Source: Streptomyces sp. DvalAA-14
GTDB taxonomy: Bacteria; Actinomycetota; Actinomycetes; Streptomycetales; Streptomycetaceae
Assembly (NCBI RefSeq): GCF_900091855.1
Contig: NZ_FMCH01000423.1
Span: 1 to 64,000 of the forward strand
DNA: 64,000 bases
Direction: 5' to 3'
Shown: piece by piece, positions 1 to 9,602 of the stretch
How positions within the stretch are numbered: position 1 is the stretch's first letter
Layout: each line of letters opens with the position of its first letter
Program-made: the position numbers and the translations under genes
The notes under the pieces: generated by a model
Databases searched by the model: none
Told to the model about the DNA's origin: nothing
Seen by the model: only the letters and a program-made list of their open reading frames with translations

Positions 1-629
1 TGGTCGTGGTAGGGCCAACTGCCCACCGAGCCACGGGTGCAGACCCAGGTATAGGTGTACGTCCCGCCGAACGGCACCGCCGTACCGGGCCGGTCGGGGT
101 CGTCGGCCATCCAACCCCCGTCGTTGTCCTGGTCGTAGCGGACCCCGTGCGGATGGATGCTGTGCGGCCACTTGTAGTACGTGTCGTTGTTCTTGAAGTG
201 CACCTTGATGACGTCGCCGACCTCGGCGCGGATCACCGGACCGGGGATGCCGCTGTTGGCCCCGATGCCGTGCGGGCCGGTGTCGGCCTTCAACGGACTG
301 CCCCAGTCGGGGGTGTAGGCCCGGAAGCCGACCGCCTGATACGTGGTCTGGCTTTCGGTGAAGCGCATGCCCGTCATGCCGTCCGACCCGTTCGGTGCCG
401 CGTTGTGCGCGAACGAGTCGGCCTGGACCCAGTATTCGCGGGTCCTGCCGCTGGGCTGGAAGCCGTCCAGCGCGAAGGGGTCGATCGCGGCCGGGCGACC
501 GGCCGCCGCGGCCTGGGGCGCGGAGCCCGGCAGCGTCAGCGCCGCCAGCGCGCCGCCGCCGGTCATCGCGCGCAGCAGAGTCCGGCGACCGCTGCCGGAG
601 AAGGTGGTCCGTACCGGAGGCGAAGCCAT
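1..629 (-). CDS. Multicopper oxidase, N-terminal part (runs off left edge)
   Basis: Reading leftward from an ATG at 629, 209 codons are visible before the window ends. The product starts with a twin-arginine-like signal peptide (SGRRTLLRAM followed by a Gly/Ala/Leu stretch), so it is probably exported by Tat, as is usual for copper oxidases. A cupredoxin domain follows: GPVIRAEVGDVIKVHFKNN, then the copper motif HPH in SIHPHGV, then WPYHDH at the window edge. HxH and WxxHDH are the type 2/type 3 copper ligands of laccase-type multicopper oxidases. The C-terminal copper motifs are outside the window, so completeness and the two- or three-domain class cannot be judged. The likely role is extracytoplasmic oxidation of phenolics or metal ions; the substrate is unknown. 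Confidence 0.85.
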   Translation of the reverse strand, partial: MASPPVRTTFSGSGRRTLLRAMTGGGALAALTLPGSAPQAAAAGRPAAIDPFALDGFQPSGRTREYWVQADSFAHNAAPNGSDGMTGMRFTESQTTYQAVGFRAYTPDWGSPLKADTGPHGIGANSGIPGPVIRAEVGDVIKVHFKNNDTYYKWPHSIHPHGVRYDQDNDGGWMADDPDRPGTAVPFGGTYTYTWVCTRGSVGSWPYHD

Positions 630-964
630 GAAGTCCTCTCAGAGGTGGATGCCGCACTACTCGTGGTCACCACTGTGGAGGCCTTCCGGCGGCCGGCGCC
701 GTCCGTCCGGGCCGAGCGGGTGACGGGCGACCGGGGTACGGGGGCCGCCGGCCCTGCTGGGCAGCGGTCATACGCCCTGCTGGAAGGGGGAGTTGACCAT
801 CTCCCGCGCCTCCTCGTCACCCGAAGGGCGCATTCTGTCCCCCGCGCGGCCCTCCCGAGTGGCACATCGGTTGCGGCTCACGGACGGTGAGCATGTCGCC
901 ACTACGCTTTCCCGGGACGGTACGAGGCCGGCCCGGCGTACGTCGCGACGGAAGGAACGTCCCC
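630..964. other. Intergenic region between divergent genes, no gene seen
   Basis: This 335-base gap separates the leftward multicopper oxidase from the rightward small secreted protein and must hold both promoters. I see no convincing coding frame, RNA gene or strong palindrome. Confidence 0.5.
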
Positions 965-1354
965 ATGCGTACTGCCCGCTCGATCCTGGCCGGTGCCGCC
1001 CTCACCGCCTGCCTCGCCATCGCCGCCCCGGCCGCCCACGCCACCGGGGCCGTCAACGCCTACGACCCGAGCGGACCTTCCGCCTCCGCCCACGACGGTG
1101 GGGACTGGCAGAAGGGCTCGGGCGACGAAGGCCAGCGCAGTGAGCCCGGAGAGCGGGGCGGCGAGGACCGCGCCGGCGACGGTGGCGACTGGCACAAGCC
1201 GCACGGCGGCATGCACACCGGTGGCGGCGGCCTCGCCCTGTCCGGTGGCAACAGCCTGGCCGCCGGTTCCGTCCTGCTGCTCGGCGGCCTCGGCGCCGGC
1301 GCGTGGGCGCTTCGCCGTCGCGGCGCGGGCAGCAACGCGACCGCGGCGCTCTGA
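965..1354 (+). CDS. Small secreted Gly/Asp-rich protein with C-terminal membrane segment
   Basis: The product has 129 residues. The ATG at 965 follows a GGAAGGAA ribosome site. Residues 1-26 form a Sec signal peptide ending near AAHA. The middle is hydrophilic, rich in Gly, Asp, Glu and His, with two similar DGGDWxK motifs (DGGDWQK and DGGDWHK). Residues about 95-120 are a Gly/Ala/Leu hydrophobic stretch followed by RRR. Signal peptide, linker, hydrophobic stretch and basic tail is the architecture of a sortase substrate, and a class F sortase gene lies 269 bases downstream. However, there is no LPxTG-like motif before the hydrophobic segment; the nearest sequence is ALSGGNSLA. It may be a plain membrane-anchored protein or a substrate with an unrecognised sorting signal. 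I do not know a function. Confidence 0.7.
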   Translation: MRTARSILAGAALTACLAIAAPAAHATGAVNAYDPSGPSASAHDGGDWQKGSGDEGQRSEPGERGGEDRAGDGGDWHKPHGGMHTGGGGLALSGGNSLAAGSVLLLGGLGAGAWALRRRGAGSNATAAL

Positions 1355-1623
1355 CGCGGACGGGACCGCCCTCTTGGGGCCTCGCGGTGACCTGACACAC
1401 CGCGGGTGCCCCGCCGGCGCGTGACTCCGCACGCGCCGCCCGGCGTGGCCACCGCTCCCCCCGCGGTGGCCACGCCGGCCTCTTTGCCTCCCCGGCGCCG
1501 GCCTGCGCGACCGGCCGGCCCCAACCCGCCGGCCCCAACCAGCCGGCATCAGCCCGCACACCCCGCCCCGACCCCCCGCCCGCACCCCCGACCGCTCGCC
1601 GGGGCACTCGAAAGGCAGCACCC

Positions 1624-2346
1624 ATGGCCGTGCAGTCCCCGCAGCGCGACACCCCTCCGGTCCCCGAACGCCGGCCGCGGGCGATGCGCTGGGCCGCCGC
1701 GGCGGCCCTGCTGGGCGCGCTGATGATGTACAACTCCCTGACCCACGCGCAGGGCCAGGCGCCGGTGAGCGGCCCGGTCGTCACCTCCCAGTCCGCGGCG
1801 TCCGGCCAGCAGGGCCCGCAGGGCGGGCAAGGGCAGCAGGAGCAGCCCGGCACACCGCCGCCCACCGGCGGCCCGTCGATGGCGCGCTCCGAGCCGACGC
1901 TGCTGTCCATTCCCGACATCGGGGTGAGCGCGCCGTTCACCAAGCTGTCGCTGGGCGCCGACGGCCGGCTGGAGGCACCGCCGGAGGACAACTCCAATCT
2001 GGCCGGCTGGTACGGGGACGGCCCGACGCCGGGGGAGCGCGGCAACGCCATCGTGGCCGGGCACGTCGACACCAAGACCGGACCGGCCGTGTTCGAGTTG
2101 CTGTCCCTGCTCAAGAAGGGCCAGCCGGTCGCCATCACCCGTGCCGACAACAGCGTGGCGCGCTTCACCGTCGACTCGGTGGAGACCTTCGCCAAGGACG
2201 ACTTCCCGGACCAGCGCGTCTACGGGGACACCCCGGACGCCGAACTGCGGATCATCACCTGCGGCGGCACCTTCGACCACAAGAAGCAGGACTACCAGGA
2301 CAACGTGGTCGTCTTCGCCCACCTGGACCAGGCGTCCCAGGGCTGA
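1624..2346 (+). CDS. Class F sortase
   Basis: This 240-residue protein has an N-terminal membrane anchor (residues about 21-40) and a Gly/Gln/Pro-rich extracytoplasmic linker. The sortase domain begins around residue 85 (IPDIGVSAPF). The catalytic histidine is in IVAGHVD and the catalytic cysteine in RIITCGG, followed by a short tail ending VVVFAHL. Length and motifs fit the actinobacterial class F sortases, which are transpeptidases that attach secreted proteins to the cell envelope. The preceding gene for a small secreted protein with a sortase-substrate-like layout suggests a partner. The ATG at 1624 follows GAAAGGCAGC. Confidence 0.88.
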   Translation: MAVQSPQRDTPPVPERRPRAMRWAAAAALLGALMMYNSLTHAQGQAPVSGPVVTSQSAASGQQGPQGGQGQQEQPGTPPPTGGPSMARSEPTLLSIPDIGVSAPFTKLSLGADGRLEAPPEDNSNLAGWYGDGPTPGERGNAIVAGHVDTKTGPAVFELLSLLKKGQPVAITRADNSVARFTVDSVETFAKDDFPDQRVYGDTPDAELRIITCGGTFDHKKQDYQDNVVVFAHLDQASQG

Positions 2347-2404
2347 CCCGGCGCCGGCCGGCCCCCGCCGACGGGGGCCGGCGCAAACCGCCCGGAACTG
2401 CCGG

Positions 2405-2447
2405 CTCCATTAAGCCCTTCCTTACGCTTCCTTAAGCCCGCCATAAG
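2405..2447. promoter_or_regulatory. Tandem 10-bp repeats upstream of chitinase gene
   Basis: An AT-richer island in a GC-rich gap contains the adjacent units CTTCCTTACG (2417-2426) and CTTCCTTAAG (2427-2436), flanked by related CCATTAAG (2407-2414) and CCATAAG (2441-2447). Units spaced one helical turn apart are what OmpR-type response regulators typically bind. It sits about 110 bases before the chitinase start, so an activator or repressor site is plausible. The binding protein is not known. Confidence 0.4.
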
Positions 2448-2547
2448 AACCTGCCGCACCGCCGCCAACTGGGCTTTTGTCCCTCGGCGTGGGGCTAGCG
2501 TGCATGCCGCGTCCCCTACTCCCGAGTACGAGGCAGGCAACCCCCCC

Positions 2548-4062
2548 ATGGCAACCACCCACCGCCGTCGTCCCGGCCGCAAGGTCCAACTCATCGGCGC
2601 GGTCACCGCGGCCGCCGCGATCGCCGCCGGCGCCTTCGCCCTCGCCGGGCCGGCCAGTGCCGCGACGGTCGGTGCCGCGTATTCCAAGACCAGTGACTGG
2701 ACGACCGGTTACACCGGGCAGTACGCGATCACCAACTCCAACAGCGCCGCCCTGAAGGGCTGGACGCTGAAGTTCGACCTGCCGGCCGGCACCACCATCA
2801 GCTCACTGTGGAACGGCGACTTCACCGTCTCCGGGCAGACCGTGACCGTCACCCCGGCGAGCTGGGACAGCAGCATCGCGCCCGGCGGTTCGGCCTCGGT
2901 CGGCTTCGTCACCCACGCCGCGACCCGGGCCGCCGACCCGGTCAACTGCCTGATCGACAACACCAAGTGCTCGGTGTCGGACCAGCCCACGCCGACCCCG
3001 ACCGGCCACCCGACGGCGACAGCGACCGTACCGCCGACCCAGCAGCCGACGGCCCAGCCCAGCCGGACGCCGACGCAGAAGCCGACGCAGACCCCCACCC
3101 AGCAGCCCACCCAGTCGCCGGCCCCGACCGCGACGCCCACCCCCACCGCGGGCAGCGGCTCCACCGCCTCCAGCGGCTTCGCGCCCTACGTGGACACCTC
3201 GCTGTACCCCGCCTACAACCTCACCGGCGCCATGAGCGCCAACGGGGTCAAGCAGTTCAACCTCGCCTTTGTCGTCTCCGGCGGCGGCTGCACCCCCAAG
3301 TGGGGCGGCGTCACCGACCTCGGCAGCGACGCGGTGGCAGCGCAGATCGGCGCGGTCCGGGCGGCCGGCGGCGACGTCCGGGTCTCCTTCGGCGGCGCCA
3401 ACGGCAGCGAACTCGCCTCCGCCTGCACCTCCGTCACCGACCTGGCGAACGCCTACGGCAAGGTCATCGACCAGTACAAGCTGACCAAGGTGGACTTCGA
3501 CGTGGAGGGCGGCGCGCTGCCGGACACCGCGGCCAACACCCGCCGCGCCCAGGCGATCGCCCAACTCCAGCGCAGCCACAGCGGCCTGGAGGTCTCCTAC
3601 ACGCTGCCCGCGATGCCCACCGGCCTCACCCAGGACGGCATCAACCTGCTGTCCAACGCCAAGAGCAACGGTGTCGACGTGCACGCGGTGAACATCATGG
3701 CGATGGACTACGGCTCCTCGTTCAACGGCGACATGGGCCAGTACGCGATCGACGGCGCCACCGCCACCCAGGCCCAGGTCAAGAGCGTGCTGGGGCTGTC
3801 CGACGCGGCCGCCTGGAGCAAGATCGCGGTCACCCCGATGATCGGCCTGAACGACGTCAACACCGAGACGTTCACGGTCGCCGACGCCACCCAGCTGGTC
3901 ACCTTCGCCCGGACCAAGCACCTCGCCTGGCTGTCGATGTGGTCCGCGACCCGTGACAAGCAGTGCGCGGGCGGCGCGCAGAGCTGGGCGGACGCCTCCT
4001 GCAGCTCGATCACGCAGAGCGCCGGCGCCTTCTCCAAGGCGTTCGCCGCCTACACGGGCTGA
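2548..4062 (+). CDS. Secreted chitinase, CBM2-linker-GH18
   Basis: The product has 504 residues. The ATG at 2548 has AGGCAGG upstream and opens directly into a signal peptide (HRRRPGRK, then an Ala-rich core, cleavage near GPASA), so it is preferred over an upstream in-frame start at 2500. Residues about 38-135 form a family 2 carbohydrate-binding module (YTGQYAITNSNSAALKGWTL). A Pro/Thr/Gln linker covers about 140-205. A family 18 catalytic domain begins near residue 210 (FAPYVDTSLYPAYNLTG). Its catalytic signature is KVDFDVEGG, the DxDxE core of GH18 with the proton donor Glu near residue 319. Late Trp-containing motifs (HLAWLSMWSATRD) form the floor of the barrel. The enzyme should hydrolyse chitin outside the cell; the GH20 hexosaminidase at 23.9 kb could act further down the same pathway. 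Confidence 0.92.
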   Translation: MATTHRRRPGRKVQLIGAVTAAAAIAAGAFALAGPASAATVGAAYSKTSDWTTGYTGQYAITNSNSAALKGWTLKFDLPAGTTISSLWNGDFTVSGQTVTVTPASWDSSIAPGGSASVGFVTHAATRAADPVNCLIDNTKCSVSDQPTPTPTGHPTATATVPPTQQPTAQPSRTPTQKPTQTPTQQPTQSPAPTATPTPTAGSGSTASSGFAPYVDTSLYPAYNLTGAMSANGVKQFNLAFVVSGGGCTPKWGGVTDLGSDAVAAQIGAVRAAGGDVRVSFGGANGSELASACTSVTDLANAYGKVIDQYKLTKVDFDVEGGALPDTAANTRRAQAIAQLQRSHSGLEVSYTLPAMPTGLTQDGINLLSNAKSNGVDVHAVNIMAMDYGSSFNGDMGQYAIDGATATQAQVKSVLGLSDAAAWSKIAVTPMIGLNDVNTETFTVADATQLVTFARTKHLAWLSMWSATRDKQCAGGAQSWADASCSSITQSAGAFSKAFAAYTG

Positions 4063-4083
4063 TCCCGAACCACCCCGAGACCA

Positions 4084-4125
4084 CCGGCCGTTCCTCTCTC
4101 CCCCCCACGGGAGAGGAGCGGCCGG
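4084..4125 (+). terminator. Hairpin terminator after chitinase gene
   Basis: CCGGCCGTTCCTCTC (4084-4098) pairs with GAGAGGAGCGGCCGG (4111-4125) apart from a small internal mismatch. The stem starts 21 bases after the chitinase stop. It may also serve the converging bglC transcript. Confidence 0.65.
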
Positions 4126-4226
4126 CTCGTTGTCGTGCTGCGGTCACGGTCCGGCGCCGCCGCGGCGCGCCGATGCTGCGGTGCGGCGGGACAGCACCCT
4201 CGAACTGCCCCACCGCACCCGTCCCT

Positions 4227-5777
<1,551 letters not shown>

Positions 5778-5871
5778 GGCGGGGGACTCCAAGGGGAATC
5801 AGGGGGTCGTCGGGGGACGGACAGGGGCGGCGGGCTCACCGGGAGCGGCTCGGGGATCGCAGCCCACGGGC

Positions 5872-6794
5872 TCAGCTCTTGACCGCGCCGGCCGTGATGC
5901 CGCCGACGATCTGCCGGCCGAGCACCGCGAACACCAGCAGCAGCGGCAGCGTCGCCACCAGCGCGCCGGTCACCACCACCGCGTGGTCGATGGTGTGGTC
6001 GCCGGATCCCAGCCCGGCCAGCGCGACCTGAACCGTCGGGTTCTGCTGGTTCAGCGCGATGAACGGCCAGAAGAAGTCGTTCCAGGACTGCACGAAGACC
6101 AGCATCCCGAGCACCGCCATGGCCGGCCGCGCGATCGGGAACACCACGTGCCAGATGATCCGCATCGAGTTCGCGCCGTCCACCCGGGCCGCCTCGACCA
6201 GCTCCACCGGCAGCGCCTCGGCGAGGAACTGCCGCATGAAGAACACGCCGAACGCGGCCACCAGCGACGGCAGGATCACCGACTGGATGTGGCCGACCCA
6301 GCCCACGTTGGTGATGATCTGGTACAGCGGGATGACGGTGAGCTGCGGGGGAATGGTCATGGTCGCCACCACCACCGTCAGCAGCGCGTTGCGGCCGCGG
6401 AACTGCAGCTTGGCGAAGGCGAATCCGGCCAGGGTCGCGAACAGCACGGTGCTGAAGGCCACGCAGCAGGCCACGATGCTGGAGTTGACCAGGGCCGTGG
6501 TCATGTCGACCTGGTCCCAGACGATCTTCAGGTTCTGGATCAGGTGGCTGCCGGGCAGCAGCGGCGTCGGCGGCGTGACGATGTCGGTGTCGGTGTGCGA
6601 GGCCGCCACGACCGTCCAGTACAGCGGGAACAGCGAGACGAGCGTCGCGATGATCAGGAAGACATAGGCGAAGGGTCCGCCGTGCTGCTGCTTGCCGGCG
6701 CCCCGGCCCGCAGCCGGAAGCGCCGGGGCCGGTCGGCGGTGACGGCGGCCTGCTCGCGGCCCGACGGCAGTACCGGCTGGGTGAGTTGTGCCAT
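5872..6794 (-). pseudogene. cebG: Cello-oligosaccharide ABC permease CebG, interrupted by a 1-base frameshift
   Basis: The gene begins at the ATG at 6794, with GGGAGG overlapping the end of cebF. The first 30 or so codons (MAQLTQPVLPSGREQ) read well, but this frame stops at codon 47. The true permease frame resumes at GKQQHGGPFAYVFL and continues to 5872 as a typical MalG/CebG-type inner-membrane subunit. It has the EAA loop VEAARVDGANSMRIIWHVVFP and about six membrane spans. Adding one base to the G4 run on the coding strand (CCCC at 6701-6704 on the plus strand) joins the two parts into a protein of about 307 residues. No ATG, GTG or TTG in the permease frame retains the first membrane span. 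This is either an assembly error or a real null mutation that would block cellobiose uptake. Confidence 0.8.
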
Positions 6795-6797
6795 CGG

Positions 6798-7751
6798 TCA
6801 GCCTCCCAGCTTCCGGCGGTTGTTCCTGCGCAGCACGAACAGCTGGACCGCGCCGATCAGCAGCAGGATCAGCAGCATCACCCAGGCCACCGCGGACGCC
6901 TGGCCCAGCTCGCCGATCTGCCAGCCCTTGTCGTACATGTACAGGCTCAGCGTCTGGTATTGGTGCGCCGAGCCGCCCGAGGCGCTGTTGCCGCCGTAGA
7001 TGAGCGGCTCACCGAAGAGCTGAGTGGCGCCGATGGTGGAGACGATGATGGTGAAGAAGATGGTCGGCCGGATCGACGGGATGGTCACACTGATGAACTG
7101 CCGCCACCGTGAGGCCCCGTCGAGCGCCGCCGCCTCGTACAGATCGGCCGGCACCGCCTGCATGGCGGCCAGGTAGATCAGCGCGTTGTAGCCGGTCCAG
7201 CGCCAGGTCACGATCGACGAGATGGCTATCTGGGCCGGCCACTTGGAGGACGACCACTGCACCGGGTCGACCCCGAGGTGCCCGAGGAGCTGGTTGATCA
7301 TCCCGTAGTCGGGATTGAACAGCTGCACGAACACCAGCGAGGCCGCCGCGATCGAGGTCGCGTAGGGCGCGAGGACCGCGACCCGGAAGAAACCGCGCGC
7401 CTTCAGCTGGTAGTTGAGCAGGTGGGCCAGGCCGAGCGCCATCATCAGCTGCGGCACGGTGGAGATCACGCCGAGCGTGAAGGTGTTGCGCAGCGCGGTC
7501 CAGAAGAACTGGTTCTTCCACAGCTCGGTGTAGTTCTTCAGGCCCACCCAGTGGGCGGTGGTGCCGAGTTGGACCTGGTTGAGGGAGAGCCAGCCGGTGT
7601 AGATCAGCGGGAAGAGCCCGAAGGCCGCGAAGCAGAGGAAGAAGGGGGCGATGTACGCGTACGGCGACGCCTTGGTGTCCAGCCGGTACAGCTTGCTGCG
7701 CCAGCCGGCTGGGGCGCGGCCGTCGGACGCCGCCCTGACGGAGGTGGCCAC
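6798..7751 (-). CDS. cebF: Cello-oligosaccharide ABC transporter permease
   Basis: The product has 317 residues. The GTG at 7751 is preceded by GGAAGGA at a good distance. It is a MalF-type permease with six predicted membrane segments, the first at YAYIAPFFLCFAAFGLFPLI. The EAA loop, which contacts the ATPase, is YEAAALDGASRWRQFISVT. It lies between cebE and cebG, and its stop is three bases from the cebG start, so they are translationally coupled. No ATPase gene is present, which is normal for ceb loci: the shared ATPase MsiK is encoded elsewhere in Streptomyces. Function and specificity are assigned from gene order and from the CebR box upstream of cebE. Confidence 0.88.
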   Translation of the reverse strand: MATSVRAASDGRAPAGWRSKLYRLDTKASPYAYIAPFFLCFAAFGLFPLIYTGWLSLNQVQLGTTAHWVGLKNYTELWKNQFFWTALRNTFTLGVISTVPQLMMALGLAHLLNYQLKARGFFRVAVLAPYATSIAAASLVFVQLFNPDYGMINQLLGHLGVDPVQWSSSKWPAQIAISSIVTWRWTGYNALIYLAAMQAVPADLYEAAALDGASRWRQFISVTIPSIRPTIFFTIIVSTIGATQLFGEPLIYGGNSASGGSAHQYQTLSLYMYDKGWQIGELGQASAVAWVMLLILLLIGAVQLFVLRRNNRRKLGG

Positions 7752-7866
7752 GAGGGCGTCCTTCCGGTAGGGGAGCGGGCGAGGGTGGGAGGGTACGGAC
7801 GTGCTGGTGCGGGCCGCCCGGCAGGCGGGGGAGGCGCTGCCGGGCGGCCCCGTGCCGCGCTCGGTG

Positions 7867-9216
7867 CTACTGGCCGACCTTGTCCTGGACCTGGGCCTTC
7901 ACATTCGACCAGGCCTTGTCCTTCGAGGTCCCGCGCTGTTCCATGTCGAGCAGCCCGTTCTGGGTGATGGTGTCCTTCACCACGCTGTCGTTCGGGCCGA
8001 TCGGGGCCGGCTTGATGTCATTGGCGGTGGCGGTGAAGATCTTGCCCACCGGAGTGCCCGGGAAGTAGTCGTTGGTGGTGTTCAGCACCGCCGGGTCGCT
8101 CAGCGCCGCCTTGTTCGACGGGATGTTGCCGAACTTCTGGAAGACCTTGACCTCCTGGGCCGGGGCGGTCAGCCACTGGGCCAGCGCGGTGGCCTCGGCC
8201 ACGTGCTTGCCGGTCTTCGGCACCCCGAGGAAGGAACCGCCCCAGTTGCCGGCCTGCGGCGGCTGGGCGATGTCCCACTTGCCCTTGTTGGCCGGGCCGG
8301 AGTTGGTCGCGACCTGGCCGATCATCCAGCTCGGGCAGGCGACGGTGGCGAACTTGTTGGTCTTGAAGGCCGCGCTCCAGGTGTTGTTCGCGTCGAACTG
8401 CTGGAGCTTGGCGGTCAGTCCGTCCTGCACCGCCTGGGCGGACAGGTCCCAGGCCGTCTTCACACCGGTGCTGGTGTCGTAGATCAGCTTGCCGCTGTCA
8501 TCGGTGTACTGCTGGGTCTGGCTGGCCAGAACCGCGTTGAACAGACCACTGGCGGAGTCGGTGAACGCCACGCCGGCCGGCGCCTTCGCCTTGAACCGCT
8601 GGCCCACCGAGACGAACTTGCTCCAGTCGCCCTGCCACAGCGCCGCGACCGCGTCCCGGTCGGTCGGCAGGCCGGCCTGCTGGAAGAGGTCCTTGCGGTA
8701 GCAGATCGCGGTCGGGCCGACATCGGTGCCCACCCCGATGATCTTCCCGTCGGTGGTGGTGGCTTCCTTCTCCTTGTAGTCCAGCCAGTCACTGGCCTTG
8801 AAGCCCTTGACCGTGTTGAAGTCCACGAACTTCGACGCGTACTGCGGCTGGACGGCGTTGGCGACGAAGCCGATCTCGATCGCCTGGATGTCGTCCAGAC
8901 CGCTGTTCTGGGTCAGGTGCAGCTTGAGGGAGTTCCAGTACGCCCCGCTGTCCGAGACGTTGTCCTCGACCACGGTGATGTTGGGGTGCAGCGCGTGGTA
9001 CTCGGAGAAGAGCTTGGCGCCGGTCTTGTCGTCGTAGCCGAACGATCCGAAGTCGCCGATGCGCAGGGTGATCTTCTCGTTCGCGGAGGACTTGCCGCTG
9101 CCCCCGCTGCCGGAATCCTTGCTGTTGCTGCTGCAGCCGGTGATCAGGGTCGCGCAGGCTGCGAGACCCGCGACCGCGATGACGGCGGCCCTGCGGGTTC
9201 TGCCGGAAGTGCGCAT
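7867..9216 (-). CDS. cebE: Cello-oligosaccharide-binding lipoprotein
   Basis: The product has 449 residues. The ATG at 9216 has AAGGAGAG upstream and is preferred over a longer frame starting at 9303. The lipoprotein signal peptide ends in LITGCSS, so the mature protein is anchored by Cys after a Ser/Gly linker. The rest is a family 1 extracellular solute-binding protein (LRIGDFGSFGYDDKTGAKLF, later CPSWMIGQVATNS). It should capture cellobiose and cellotriose and deliver them to CebF/CebG. It is the first gene of the leftward operon and has a perfect CebR box about 95 bases upstream. S. scabiei CebE is also the entry route for cello-oligosaccharide signals; whether that applies here is unknown. 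Confidence 0.9.
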   Translation of the reverse strand: MRTSGRTRRAAVIAVAGLAACATLITGCSSNSKDSGSGGSGKSSANEKITLRIGDFGSFGYDDKTGAKLFSEYHALHPNITVVEDNVSDSGAYWNSLKLHLTQNSGLDDIQAIEIGFVANAVQPQYASKFVDFNTVKGFKASDWLDYKEKEATTTDGKIIGVGTDVGPTAICYRKDLFQQAGLPTDRDAVAALWQGDWSKFVSVGQRFKAKAPAGVAFTDSASGLFNAVLASQTQQYTDDSGKLIYDTSTGVKTAWDLSAQAVQDGLTAKLQQFDANNTWSAAFKTNKFATVACPSWMIGQVATNSGPANKGKWDIAQPPQAGNWGGSFLGVPKTGKHVAEATALAQWLTAPAQEVKVFQKFGNIPSNKAALSDPAVLNTTNDYFPGTPVGKIFTATANDIKPAPIGPNDSVVKDTITQNGLLDMEQRGTSKDKAWSNVKAQVQDKVGQ

Positions 9217-9310
9217 TCCACTCTCCTTGTCAGGGTGGGTCGGCGTGCGGGTGCTGCTGTGAGCGCCATGGATGAGGTGCTCCGGACGACTGCTCCGGAC
9301 CACCCAAGTA

Positions 9311-9324
9311 TGGGAGCGCTCCCA
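9311..9324. promoter_or_regulatory. CebR box upstream of cebE
   Basis: TGGGAGCGCTCCCA is a perfect 14-base palindrome identical to the known CebR operator of Streptomyces. It lies 95 bases before the cebE start in the cebE-cebR gap. Binding of CebR here would repress cebEFG-bglC until cellobiose is present. Confidence 0.92.
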
Positions 9325-9522
9325 CTAAGCTTTCCGGAACAGTCACGCCTCGGGGGGTCCAGTGTCAAGACGTGAAGACGTTTTCGTTGCCGGAACGTGT
9401 CCGCGGCTGAGGCGGGATCACTTCTTGAACTCACGTCACCACCAGTCGCGTACAACTGCCGCACGAGCTCCGCACGCCCCGGCACTACCGCTGAGCGGCG
9501 CGGTAAGCATGGCCTTGTATCG

Positions 9523-9536
9523 TGGGAGCGCTCTCA
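9523..9536. promoter_or_regulatory. Second CebR-type box, upstream of cebR
   Basis: TGGGAGCGCTCTCA matches the operator at 9311 with a single change (C to T) and lies 67 bases before the cebR start, consistent with autoregulation of the repressor. Confidence 0.75.
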
Positions 9537-9602
9537 AACGGCCGCGGACGCGACCATGGCGGGCGCTAAGGTGGCGCGACGGTAAGCCAGCAGGAGGCGG
9601 AA

